DNA of 29,271 bases from JAVBMC01 sp031552845. GTDB taxonomy: Bacteria > Verrucomicrobiota > Kiritimatiellia > RFP12 > DVOR01. Both the position numbers and the translations under genes were made by a program. The DNA is taken from NCBI GenBank assembly GCA_031552845.1, contig JAVBMC010000072.1:1-29271 (forward strand), read 5' to 3'. Shown here one piece after another: positions 23,177-29,271 of this stretch. The notes below the pieces were generated by a model, which was not told where the DNA came from, made no database searches, and saw only the letters and a program-made list of their open reading frames with translations. How positions within the stretch are numbered: position 1 is the first letter of the stretch; each line of letters opens with the position of its first letter.

Positions 23177-23914
23177 TTATGCCCGTGCTTTACGGGCACG
23201 GCGAGCAGGCCGTTTTGCGCCCAAGCCCAGCGCCGCTTTCTGAGCCGTCAACAGCTGGCGGACGCCCGACCGTGCCAAATCTTTAAGTGCCGTCAACTGC
23301 TCATCCGAGAACGCCTCGCGCTCTGCCGTCCCCTGCAGCTCCACAAAGCGGAAGTCATCCGTCATCACGACGTTCAAGTCCACCTCGGCCGACGAGTCCA
23401 GCACATAGTTCAAATCCAAGCGCGGCTTCCCCTCGCAAATCCCGACGCTCACCGCCGCGATAAACTGACGGATAGGCGATGCCGCAATCATCTTCTTTTC
23501 CAGCATCCACTGCACGGCATCATACAAAGCCACCATGCCGCCCGTAATCGACGCACAGCGCGTGCCGCCATCGGCCTGCAACACATCGCAGTCGATCGTA
23601 ATCGTATTTTCGCCCAACGCCTCCACATCCACCGCCGCACGCAATGCCCGCCCAATCAAACGGCTGATCTCCGTACCGCGTGCATCAGGCTTGCCCTTGC
23701 GGATTTCCCGCTCCTTGCGCTGGATTGTGCTGCGCGGCAGCATCGAATACTCTGCCGTGACCCACCCTTTGCCAGTGCCCCGCAAAAACGGCGGCACCTT
23801 ATTCTCGACGCTGGCGGTGCAAAGCACCCAAGTGTTACCTTGCTTGATCAACACCGAACCTTCGGCATGCTGGGTGAAACAACGTTCAATTTGGAGGGGA
23901 CGAATCTTCTGCAT
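23177..23914 (-). CDS. rph: Ribonuclease PH
   Basis: A 245-residue phosphorolytic 3'-5' exoribonuclease that trims tRNA 3' ends. Core pieces are R-P-L-Q-I-E near the N-terminus, G-K-G-W-V-T-A-E-Y-S-M-L-P-R-S-T around the RNA-binding and phosphate-binding site, G-T-E-I-S-R-L-I-G-R-A-L-R and C-D-V-L-Q-A-D-G-G-T-R-C-A-S-I-T-G, all intact. The tail G-A-K-R-P-A-R-R-A-R-K-A-R-A is a basic extension beyond the usual end. It is the last gene of the - strand operon, 17 bases after the DedA fusion gene. A 7-bp hairpin near its stop (23180-23198) is followed by few T, so termination there is doubtful. Confidence 0.95.
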   Translation of the reverse strand: MQKIRPLQIERCFTQHAEGSVLIKQGNTWVLCTASVENKVPPFLRGTGKGWVTAEYSMLPRSTIQRKEREIRKGKPDARGTEISRLIGRALRAAVDVEALGENTITIDCDVLQADGGTRCASITGGMVALYDAVQWMLEKKMIAASPIRQFIAAVSVGICEGKPRLDLNYVLDSSAEVDLNVVMTDDFRFVELQGTAEREAFSDEQLTALKDLARSGVRQLLTAQKAALGLGAKRPARRARKARA

Positions 23915-23931
23915 ACTATTCCTTTACTCAA

Positions 23932-25638
23932 TCAATCTGCGGGCGGATAACTCTTGACCAACTTACGGATGCGCCACCAGTCCGACACCAGCTGACGCAG
24001 CGGCAGCGGCTTGCTGCCCCGCGCACGGTTTGCTGCACCAATCTCAAAGAACAGCCTGCACTGCGCGAACAGCCACCGATACGCCTGCTTCAAATTGCCC
24101 TTCGGATCCCAAATCTCTACCGGCTCCCCACCGATGCCATTCACCTCAATCACGCGGAATCCTTCACCCTGCGCCAGCTTCTCCCACGACTCAAAACAGA
24201 AGTCAATCCGCCCATAATAAAAGTCCGGCGCTGTCCGCGCAAATGCATCGAAAGCCGCCGCCATTGCCTCTGTAATCCGCTCATCCACGCGCAGGAAAAT
24301 CGTCCCCTGCCCATGATTGCCCGCAAAATTCAACATCACCTGCTCGCCCGTCGGCACCACTTGATCCAGCCGCGCATGCTGCTTGTGGAAATACAATGTC
24401 GAGAGCTGCAATCCACGCCGATCCGCAATAATCAACTGCCGTAGCGTGTGCTCGCCATCGCCGACAACCGTGACAAACTGCTTGTGAGTCAATGCCACAA
24501 TCCGCCCCTTCTCCTCCGACGGCAGCCGCACATACAACGCCGCGCCTTCTTCCGGCAGCGTAATCAGCTCCTGCAGCAAAAACGTCTCCTTCATCGGAAA
24601 TTGCGTGATATATTCTCGCAGCTCATACTCCGACGAAATCCGTTGCACGCCCACTCCGCGCTGACCGATGTCCGGCTTCGCCACCACCGGGAACATCAAC
24701 CCCTCCAGCTGCATCAGCTCCAGCGACTTACGCAGCCGCTCTTCCGCCCAACCGCCAGACACTGGCGCCACTGCCACCAATGGCGCCACAACATCCCCCG
24801 TCACTTTCCGCGGGAACAGCTTATAAATATCCTGCTTGCGCTCGCCTGCAAACCCCGATGCATAGATTGACGGATTCACATTCAACCCCAGCGGCACGCA
24901 CCGATGCTTCACCCCCAGCCATACATAATACAGCACCGGCACCAAGTTAAACCAAAACGGCGAGAGCGTCTCATACCACACAAACGGCGTATCGCGCTGC
25001 TGCGCCGGCACCGTCCGCTTGTCCACCTTCTTCTTAAAGAACGATCCCAGCAGCTTGTTCACCAGAAAGAACAACACCAACGCGCCGCCGATAATCAAAA
25101 TCCGACTCGACGGATGCTCCTTCCACAGCACCTTCAAATGCGGGAGGAACTCCTCAATCACCCCCTTCGCCAGCACGATCACCAACCCCGCCTGAAACAT
25201 CGACGACAAAAACGAAAAGAGCGTATACGACCAAAACGGCACCCGCAGCATCCCCGCCGCAATCAACGCCACCGTCCGTACCCCTGGCGTAAAGCGGATG
25301 ATAAACATCGCCTTACCCACATGCCGGCTGAAGAACTCCTCAAAAAACTGAAGCCCCGCCCGGTTCCGTTCCATCCACTTCGTCTTATCCAGATAATCCA
25401 TCGCATAGCGCCCCGGCAGATACAGCAGCAAGTCGCCCACGAACACCCCGATCGTCATCCCCACGAACGCCACATCCACCCGCATATCGCCCGACGCCAC
25501 CAACACGCCGATGCCCGCGCACACCACGTTCTCAAATATAAACGTCGCACCCCCCGCAACCCACACCTGCACCGTCCACGGATGCGCATCCAAGTGCCGC
25601 ACAAACTCCCAGAACCAGCTCCAGTCAATATCGAACAT
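23932..25638 (-). CDS. DedA-type membrane domain fused to an ATP-grasp ligase domain
   Basis: A 568-residue two-domain protein. Residues 1-205 are a DedA/VTT (SNARE-associated) membrane domain with F-E-N at 35-37, the signature R-F-T-P-G-V-R at 115-121, and A-A-G-M-L-R-V-P-F-W after it. DedA proteins move undecaprenyl phosphate or other lipids across the membrane. A helix near 178-200 and a basic linker follow. Residues 235-530 form an ATP-grasp domain: F-P-V-V-A-K-P-D with Lys320, a glycine-rich loop G-Q-R-G-V-G-V (324-330), and metal ligands in R-I-D-F-C (Asp478) and I-E-V-N-G (Glu497, Asn499). ATP-grasp enzymes join a carboxylate to an amine, thiol or similar group. The substrate is unknown. 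The gene lies 12 bases after a methyltransferase gene in the operon. Confidence 0.85.
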   Translation of the reverse strand: MFDIDWSWFWEFVRHLDAHPWTVQVWVAGGATFIFENVVCAGIGVLVASGDMRVDVAFVGMTIGVFVGDLLLYLPGRYAMDYLDKTKWMERNRAGLQFFEEFFSRHVGKAMFIIRFTPGVRTVALIAAGMLRVPFWSYTLFSFLSSMFQAGLVIVLAKGVIEEFLPHLKVLWKEHPSSRILIIGGALVLFFLVNKLLGSFFKKKVDKRTVPAQQRDTPFVWYETLSPFWFNLVPVLYYVWLGVKHRCVPLGLNVNPSIYASGFAGERKQDIYKLFPRKVTGDVVAPLVAVAPVSGGWAEERLRKSLELMQLEGLMFPVVAKPDIGQRGVGVQRISSEYELREYITQFPMKETFLLQELITLPEEGAALYVRLPSEEKGRIVALTHKQFVTVVGDGEHTLRQLIIADRRGLQLSTLYFHKQHARLDQVVPTGEQVMLNFAGNHGQGTIFLRVDERITEAMAAAFDAFARTAPDFYYGRIDFCFESWEKLAQGEGFRVIEVNGIGGEPVEIWDPKGNLKQAYRWLFAQCRLFFEIGAANRARGSKPLPLRQLVSDWWRIRKLVKSYPPAD

Positions 25639-25650
25639 ACGCTTCCCCTA

Positions 25651-26400
25651 CTACCGCTGCGCCAAGAAAATCACCGTCGACGGAATCACCGCACACTCCC
25701 CGTCATCATCCTCCCACGCATCACTCGTATACGCCGGCACATCCGCCGCCGCAGGCTCGCGCAAATCCCTCACCGTGAACCCCGCCTCGCGCAGCCACCT
25801 GAACCACGTCTCAATCGGCCATGCCCGCGAATGCACCCGCACGCCGCCATAATCCTCACGCACATCATCCGGCGGTGCAAAATAACTAGGCAGGAACTTG
25901 CCAAAATGCCCGTTCTCATCCTCCACCCAAAACCCATTATACAACGGATGCACCGTCGAAATCAACAGCCACCCCTTCGGCAGCAGCGCGTCGTAGCATT
26001 TCTTAATCACCGTTGCCGGATTCTCCAAAAACTCAAACGCATGCGAACTGTGAATCAAATTAAAACGCTCACCCTTCACCCGCTTATCAAAATCCTCAAT
26101 CCGCCCCCGCTTCAACACCGCCGGCACCTTCCGCTTCCGCGCCGTACGAATCTGCTCATCCGACACATCCATCGCCGTGCACGCCAAACCCTTCGCCGCC
26201 AGATACGCACTATTCTGCGCCGCGCCGCACCCCAGCTCCAAAGCCCTCCACCCCTTACGCAGACGCGGCAAAATCCTTAACACCCGCTCGCCCGCCAAAC
26301 GCGGCCCATAATGAAAATCACCCCCATCAATCCGCGTCACCGCATGATACTCCGGCGCCAACTCATTCCAATACCGCCTCTGTGCGTCAGACTCCTTCAC
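25651..26400 (-). CDS. Class I SAM-dependent methyltransferase
   Basis: The 249-residue protein shows the Rossmann motif I as A-L-E-L-G-C-G-A-A-Q-N-S-A-Y-L-A (about 53-68). The motif II acidic residue lies in A-M-D-V-S, and I-H-S-S-H-A-F-E-F-L is the motif IV segment. A helical insertion and a C-terminal beta strand (I-P-S-T-V-I-F-L-A) close the domain. It resembles UbiE/Tellurite-type small-molecule methyltransferases, but the substrate is unknown. It lies between the Nudix gene (71 bases, holding heptamer repeats) and the DedA-ATP-grasp gene (12 bases), so it may modify the same substrate as its neighbours; that is inference. Confidence 0.85.
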   Translation of the reverse strand: MKESDAQRRYWNELAPEYHAVTRIDGGDFHYGPRLAGERVLRILPRLRKGWRALELGCGAAQNSAYLAAKGLACTAMDVSDEQIRTARKRKVPAVLKRGRIEDFDKRVKGERFNLIHSSHAFEFLENPATVIKKCYDALLPKGWLLISTVHPLYNGFWVEDENGHFGKFLPSYFAPPDDVREDYGGVRVHSRAWPIETWFRWLREAGFTVRDLREPAAADVPAYTSDAWEDDDGECAVIPSTVIFLAQR

Positions 26401-26404
26401 TCAC

Positions 26405-26482
26405 AACTCCTCTTACTTCACTCTTCAACTTCTTACTTCTCTCTCGCGTCAGCCTCTTAACTTATTACCTATTACTTATTAT
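26405..26482. repeat. YTATTAC heptamer repeat and pyrimidine-rich spacer
   Basis: TTATTAC, CTATTAC and TTATTAT occupy 26462-26482. The preceding stretch 26405-26460 is a degenerate CTTACTTC-type pyrimidine tract. The array runs across the stop codon of the Nudix gene (26472-26474) and encodes its last residues. Confidence 0.75.
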
Positions 26483-27014
26483 TTTTTCTCTTATATAAAA
26501 GCCACGCCAGCAACGACTTCCCATCATGCAGCTCCCCCGATGCAATCGCCGCCTCAATCTCCTGCGACGACATCAACACCGGCTCCAAATTCTCATCCGA
26601 ATCCGGCGACAGCTCCACCGGCTCAACCCCCACCCGCGCATAAAATAAATGATGCCGCTCCTCGCTCGTCCCCGGACACGGCAATACCGACGCCAACAAC
26701 TCTAACGACTCCGCGCGATACCCCGTCTCCTCCAACAGCTCCCGCGCCGCGCCAACCGCCGGCTCCTCACCCACCTCCAAACAACCCGCCGGCACCTCCA
26801 GCAAAGCCTCCTGCACCGCCATCCGATACTGCCGGATGAACACAAACAACCCATCGCTCCGCTCAGCCAACATCACCGCCGCGCCCCGATGCCGCAACAC
26901 CTCACGCGACGTACGCCGCCCATCCGGCAGAACAATCTGCAACTCATCCACCACCACCGCGCGCCCCTCAAACACCCGCCGCGCACTCTCAATCCGCTCC
27001 GTCAAATCCCGCAT
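26472..27014 (-). CDS. Nudix hydrolase, ADP-ribose pyrophosphatase type
   Basis: A 180-residue enzyme with an exact Nudix box, G-x5-E-x7-R-E-x2-E-E-x-G-Y, between Gly77 and Tyr99, whose Glu residues bind Mg2+. The preceding strand F-V-F-I-R-Q-Y-R and the V-P-A-G segment match the ADP-ribose/ADP-sugar pyrophosphatase subgroup (NudF-like), which cleaves nucleoside diphosphates linked to other groups. A Pro-Gly pair 12-13 residues after the box (C-P-G-T-S-E) also fits this subgroup. The final K-R-K-N-N-K and the stop are encoded by heptamer repeat DNA, so the tail is probably not original. It lies about 100 bases after the parvulin gene. Confidence 0.88.
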   Translation of the reverse strand: MRDLTERIESARRVFEGRAVVVDELQIVLPDGRRTSREVLRHRGAAVMLAERSDGLFVFIRQYRMAVQEALLEVPAGCLEVGEEPAVGAARELLEETGYRAESLELLASVLPCPGTSEERHHLFYARVGVEPVELSPDSDENLEPVLMSSQEIEAAIASGELHDGKSLLAWLLYKRKNNK

Positions 27015-27039
27015 GGCAGCTCCTCTTCCTCACTCTCCT

Positions 27040-27090
27040 CCCCTCTACCTTTGGGAGAGGGGGCGGGGGTGAGGGGTGCGCAAAGCGCAC
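27040..27090. repeat. Intergenic inverted repeats (PLPLGEGAGVRGA-type element)
   Basis: A CCCCTCT/AGAGGGG hairpin (27040-27046 with 27056-27062) is followed by G-rich sequence and a perfect GTGCGC-AAA-GCGCAC hairpin (27076-27090). When read on the + strand, it spells L-P-L-G-E-G-A-G-V-R-G-A, a peptide I recall as a frequent spurious translation of a dispersed bacterial repeat. It lies between the parvulin and Nudix genes. Confidence 0.65.
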
Positions 27091-27093
27091 TAC

Positions 27094-27121
27094 TTATTAC
27101 CTATTACTTCTTACTTATTAC
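27094..27121. repeat. YTATTAC heptamer repeat at the end of the parvulin gene
   Basis: TTATTAC, CTATTAC, TTCTTAC and TTATTAC in tandem. The last copy supplies the TAA stop codon (27118-27120) of the - strand parvulin gene. It is the third occurrence of this heptamer family in the window. Confidence 0.85.
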
Positions 27122-28026
27122 TTCTCTTCAAGTCCCTCGATGCTGATCTCGGCCTTATCGCGCAGCTCATTCACATACGCCTCCACCGCCGCACCACGCC
27201 GCGCATGACGCAAAAAGTCCCGCACCTTATCATGCACCGCATCAAAATCCGGCGCCTGCGCCAACTCCTCGGCCGACTTATAAATCAGGTGGAACCCAAA
27301 CTGCGTCTCGATAATATCGCTCACCGTCTCCACATTCATCGAGAACACCGCATCATCAAACTCCGGCACCATCATCCCGCGGCTGAACCAACCCAAGCTC
27401 CCGCCCTCCTTACCGCTCGGACACTCCGAGTGCAACGCCGCCTCATCGCCGAACACCGCCTTACCCGCCTCCACGCGCTCCTTGATACCCAACAGCTTCT
27501 GCTTCGCCAGCTCACGCGCCGCCTCCGACTCATCCTCCGGCTTCACCAAAATATGCTGCGCCAACACCCGTGCGCCCTGCGTATACTCATCCTGATGCTC
27601 ATTAAAATGCGCCTCAATCTCCGCCTCAGTCGGCTCCGGCACGCCCGCGGCGGCTTGGTCAACCAGCTTATCCACCTTACGGCCCTGCGCCAGCTCCTGC
27701 TTAAAATGCTCAACCGTCATATTCTGCTGCTTCAACAGCTCCTTCACGCGCTCCAAGCCACCCGCCTGCTCCACCAACTCATTAAACCGCGCATCCACCT
27801 CATCGCCATTCACCTGAATATCCAAACGTGCCGCCTCATCCACCAACAACTTCGCGCCAATCGCCTGCGACACCGCCCGCTCCCGCAACAACGGCAGCTG
27901 TGCCCGCAGCTGATCCGCCGGCATCCCATGCTCCTTATAAAACTGCAACAACCGCCCCAACTCAAAATCAATCGCCTGCTGCGGAATCACCACGCCATTC
28001 ACCTTCACCACCAAAGCCTCGCTCAT
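27118..28026 (-). CDS. Parvulin-type peptidyl-prolyl isomerase (SurA/PrsA/NifM-like)
   Basis: The 302-residue protein has a helical N-terminal chaperone-like region (about 1-145, with V-N-G-V-V-I-P-Q-Q-A-I). A parvulin rotamase domain follows at about 152-255: V-L-A-Q-H-I-L-V-K, C-P-S-G-K-E-G-G-S-L-G-W-F, M-V-P-E-F-D-D-A-V-F, and T-Q-F-G-F-H-L-I. A short helical tail ends the chain. There is no signal peptide or lipobox, so it appears cytoplasmic like NifM rather than periplasmic like SurA. AGGAG lies 6 bases before the ATG and a good promoter lies at 28064-28092, so it heads the operon with Nudix, methyltransferase, DedA-ATP-grasp and rph genes. Its client is unknown. Confidence 0.88.
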   Translation of the reverse strand: MSEALVVKVNGVVIPQQAIDFELGRLLQFYKEHGMPADQLRAQLPLLRERAVSQAIGAKLLVDEAARLDIQVNGDEVDARFNELVEQAGGLERVKELLKQQNMTVEHFKQELAQGRKVDKLVDQAAAGVPEPTEAEIEAHFNEHQDEYTQGARVLAQHILVKPEDESEAARELAKQKLLGIKERVEAGKAVFGDEAALHSECPSGKEGGSLGWFSRGMMVPEFDDAVFSMNVETVSDIIETQFGFHLIYKSAEELAQAPDFDAVHDKVRDFLRHARRGAAVEAYVNELRDKAEISIEGLEEK

Positions 28027-28063
28027 GCCACACTCCTCATATTAATAAGAAACTAAAAGCCCC

Positions 28064-28092
28064 ATTATACACCAACCCCGCCCCCAATACAA
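28064..28092 (-). promoter_or_regulatory. sigma70-type promoter of the parvulin-rph operon
   Basis: On the - strand TTGTAT (28087-28092), 17-bp spacer, perfect TATAAT (28064-28069). The expected start is near 28057, with about 30 bases of leader including an AGGAG site. Confidence 0.8.
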
Positions 28093-28181
28093 ACCAAAAC
28101 CACCCCCACTCCCCCATCCCCCCACAAAAAAGACCCAAGCTCCCGCCCGTGCCTACATCCCACTTCGTTGCTACCTCCCCC

Positions 28182-28300
28182 TGGGAGCGCCGGCGTCCCC
28201 GCCGGCTGTACTTTAATCAATCTCGGCGACTTCGACGAAGCCGCCCTCAATATTCCCTCAACACGACTTCTTCGACTTTACCGACTTCGTCGAGGCTGTT
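28182..28300. repeat. GC-rich palindrome and TTCG-rich inverted repeats
   Basis: A perfect GCCGGCG-TCCC-CGCCGGC hairpin (28189-28206) sits in a GGGAGCGCCGGCGTC context that I recall as a common dispersed repeat in Verrucomicrobia, Planctomycetes and relatives. It is followed by an imperfect palindrome around 28225-28245 and by further GACTTC/GTCGA segments up to 28297. This belongs to the 469-base gene-free stretch 28027-28495, which also holds the operon promoter and the transposase remnant at 28361. Confidence 0.55.
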
Positions 28301-28360
28301 GTCCCACCCACACATTACGGCATTGCCGCATGCCGTACCACATTCGTGATCTTGCAATAT

Positions 28361-28459
28361 GAGCTCGGGAACGCCTTCATCAACCGCATAGCGCACAAAA
28401 TCTTTGACGGCCAAAGCATCCTCGACCGCTGGAACACCGCCTTGAAAATTACCGCCTAA
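28361..28459 (+). pseudogene. Transposase C-terminal remnant, left inverted copy
   Basis: An open frame ending at TAA 28459 reads E-L-G-N-A-F-I-N-R-I, then H-K-I-F-D-G-Q-S-I-L-D-R-W-N. It matches the right copy at 29161-29271 in about 18 of 30 positions. The pattern resembles the C-terminal end of DDE transposases of the IS30 type (N-x-L-P-R-K). No start codon or upstream homology is visible here, so it is a fragment. Similarity to the right copy continues past the stop for about 30 bases (AAGTGAAA, ATTG, TGAACCT), which suggests an element end. The IS family assignment is tentative. Confidence 0.6.
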
Positions 28460-28495
28460 AAGTGAAAGAATATTGTACTGAACCTTCTGGCTGGG

Positions 28496-29158
28496 TTACT
28501 GCTTTGTCGCGATGGCGAAATAATCATGAGAAAACAAATTTATCAGCGGGATTCGCGTCAACAACTGATTCAACAAAAAGATGGGCCATCTTGGCAAAAA
28601 GTTCTCTGGCAACCACCCCTGCCAGCCTATCTTGTCGATGTCAAAACCGCTTTCAGCAAGAGACGCTTCCAGCATTGGTCGCGTGACAACCTCGTCTCCG
28701 TGCGTAGGCAAATTTAGGCATGCCGCCAATTTTTCTGCAAATGCAATCTTATTTACCGCACGAAACATGAACACTTTTCCGTGCGGCCGTAAAACACGTG
28801 CACACTCCTTCAGCAACGGAACTTTCTCGGGCACATGCTCTATCACCGCATACAGCAGAATGGCGTCGAACGATGCGTCCGCAAAAGGCAGCTTGTCCGG
28901 TTCACTCCATTTAAAAGGAATGTCGCTCAACTGCATCACCATTTCTACGAATTCGGGGTTTCCGCGCGAATCCAGATCGCAAGCGCTCATGCGAAAATAT
29001 TTTGCAGCTTCCCGCGTTGGCATGCCTAACCCGCACCCCACATCCAACACCTCCGCTCCGTCTGGAACATATCGCCGCAACAACGCAATGTCACGACGCA
29101 TCTCTAATCCAAAGGCCGTCGTCTCAAGACGGAGGTTCATTGCAATAAATGATTTCAC
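28496..29158 (-). CDS. Class I SAM-dependent methyltransferase (Methyltransf_11 type)
   Basis: The 220-residue protein has motif I V-L-D-V-G-C-G-L-G-M-P (about 37-47) and the acidic motif II in A-C-D-L-D. The P-F-A-D-A-S-F-D-A-I-L-L motif IV segment and R-V-L-R-P-H-G-K-V-F post-motif pattern follow, as in Methyltransf_11 enzymes. A C-terminal hydrophobic region of about 30 residues follows. The start is uncertain: GTG 29158, ATG 29140 or ATG 29098. The first residues are encoded by sequence that resembles the transposon end, so the true N-terminus may be the shorter one. The gene fills the space between two inverted transposase remnants. The substrate is unknown. Confidence 0.82.
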   Translation of the reverse strand: MKSFIAMNLRLETTAFGLEMRRDIALLRRYVPDGAEVLDVGCGLGMPTREAAKYFRMSACDLDSRGNPEFVEMVMQLSDIPFKWSEPDKLPFADASFDAILLYAVIEHVPEKVPLLKECARVLRPHGKVFMFRAVNKIAFAEKLAACLNLPTHGDEVVTRPMLEASLAESGFDIDKIGWQGWLPENFLPRWPIFLLNQLLTRIPLINLFSHDYFAIATKQ

Positions 29159-29160
29159 TT

Positions 29161-29271
29161 TCAGACGACTTTTTGCAAAGCGGCATTCCAGAGCTCAAGA
29201 GCGCTTTGCCCGTCAAAGATCTTGCGGGGGAGCCGGTTGATGAAGGCAACGCCTTCGGCCAGTTCGCGGTG
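29161..29271 (-). pseudogene. Transposase C-terminal part, right inverted copy (cut by window end)
   Basis: A frame open from the window edge to TGA at 29161-29163 reads E-L-A-E-G-V-A-F-I-N-R-L-P-R-K-I-F, then D-G-Q-S-A-L-E-L-W-N-A-A-L. It is the better preserved partner of the + strand copy at 28361-28459 and has the N-R-L-P-R-K pattern of IS30-like transposase C-termini. Whether the gene is complete lies beyond the window. It is followed after two bases by the GTG of the methyltransferase gene. Confidence 0.6.

Noticed and set aside
23180..23198. A rho-independent terminator at the end of rph
   Set aside because: A 7-bp hairpin is present but the following bases are not a T-run, so I did not annotate it.
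24904..26280. A 458-codon + strand frame across the DedA and methyltransferase genes
   Set aside because: Arg/His/Pro-rich shadow with no domain; the - strand genes in the same place show intact motifs.
27076..28056. A 326-codon + strand frame across the parvulin gene
   Set aside because: Leu/His/Arg-rich shadow that begins in repeat DNA; the parvulin frame has all family motifs.

Overview
The window reads as a stretch of bacterial chromosome with dense, mostly co-directional gene blocks. The organism is probably an anaerobic or gut/sediment member of the PVC group (Verrucomicrobiota, Kiritimatiellota or Lentisphaerota). This is an inference from the gene mix: BatD-like protein, DUF721/DciA, long-form HisG, type III pantothenate kinase, a TM1266-type regulator, a lone NusG paralogue and a 29-residue bS22/mS38-like ribosomal protein. 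Sequence alone does not fix the genus. The promoters I can find are sigma70-type with a 17-bp spacer.

Layout, left to right. (1) 1-2404, + strand: the tail of a DUF4469 protein, a strong terminator, then a BatD-like exported membrane protein from its own promoter. (2) 2405-2673: a tandem array of palindromic 22-bp units, then the promoter of the next operon. (3) 2674-10147, + strand: a tightly packed operon: DciA-like protein, TolC-type lipoprotein, MacA-type adaptor, MacB-type ATPase, MacB-type permease, NapH-like membrane iron-sulfur protein and an MFS transporter. The genes overlap or nearly touch, so an efflux pump appears to be co-expressed with a membrane redox protein. (4) 10140-16198, - strand, read from the right: hisG, a tiny ribosomal protein gene, a terminator/attenuator, then TPR lipoprotein, M42 aminopeptidase, nadC, coaX and a homocysteine methyltransferase. 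This block carries histidine, NAD, coenzyme A and one-carbon metabolism. (5) 16205-16691: a second 22-bp palindrome array, different in sequence but the same in architecture, between two outward promoters. (6) 16692-18828, + strand: MFS-acyltransferase fusion and TM1266-type protein. (7) mnmA (-) and a NusG-like gene (+) diverge from overlapping promoters. (8) 20447-28026, - strand: clpC, apparently leaderless, and a separate operon of parvulin isomerase, Nudix hydrolase, methyltransferase, DedA-ATP-grasp fusion and RNase PH. (9) 28027-29271: an accessory end in which a second methyltransferase gene fits exactly between two inverted, decayed transposase 3' ends.

The most unusual items are: the two 22-bp palindrome arrays that share period and an alternation of perfect and imperfect units; a YTATTAC heptamer repeat that has entered one gene and lies across the stop codons of two others; the DedA-ATP-grasp fusion; and the methyltransferase captured between inverted transposase ends. 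Much of the rest is ordinary housekeeping. No CRISPR array, rRNA or tRNA gene was found.
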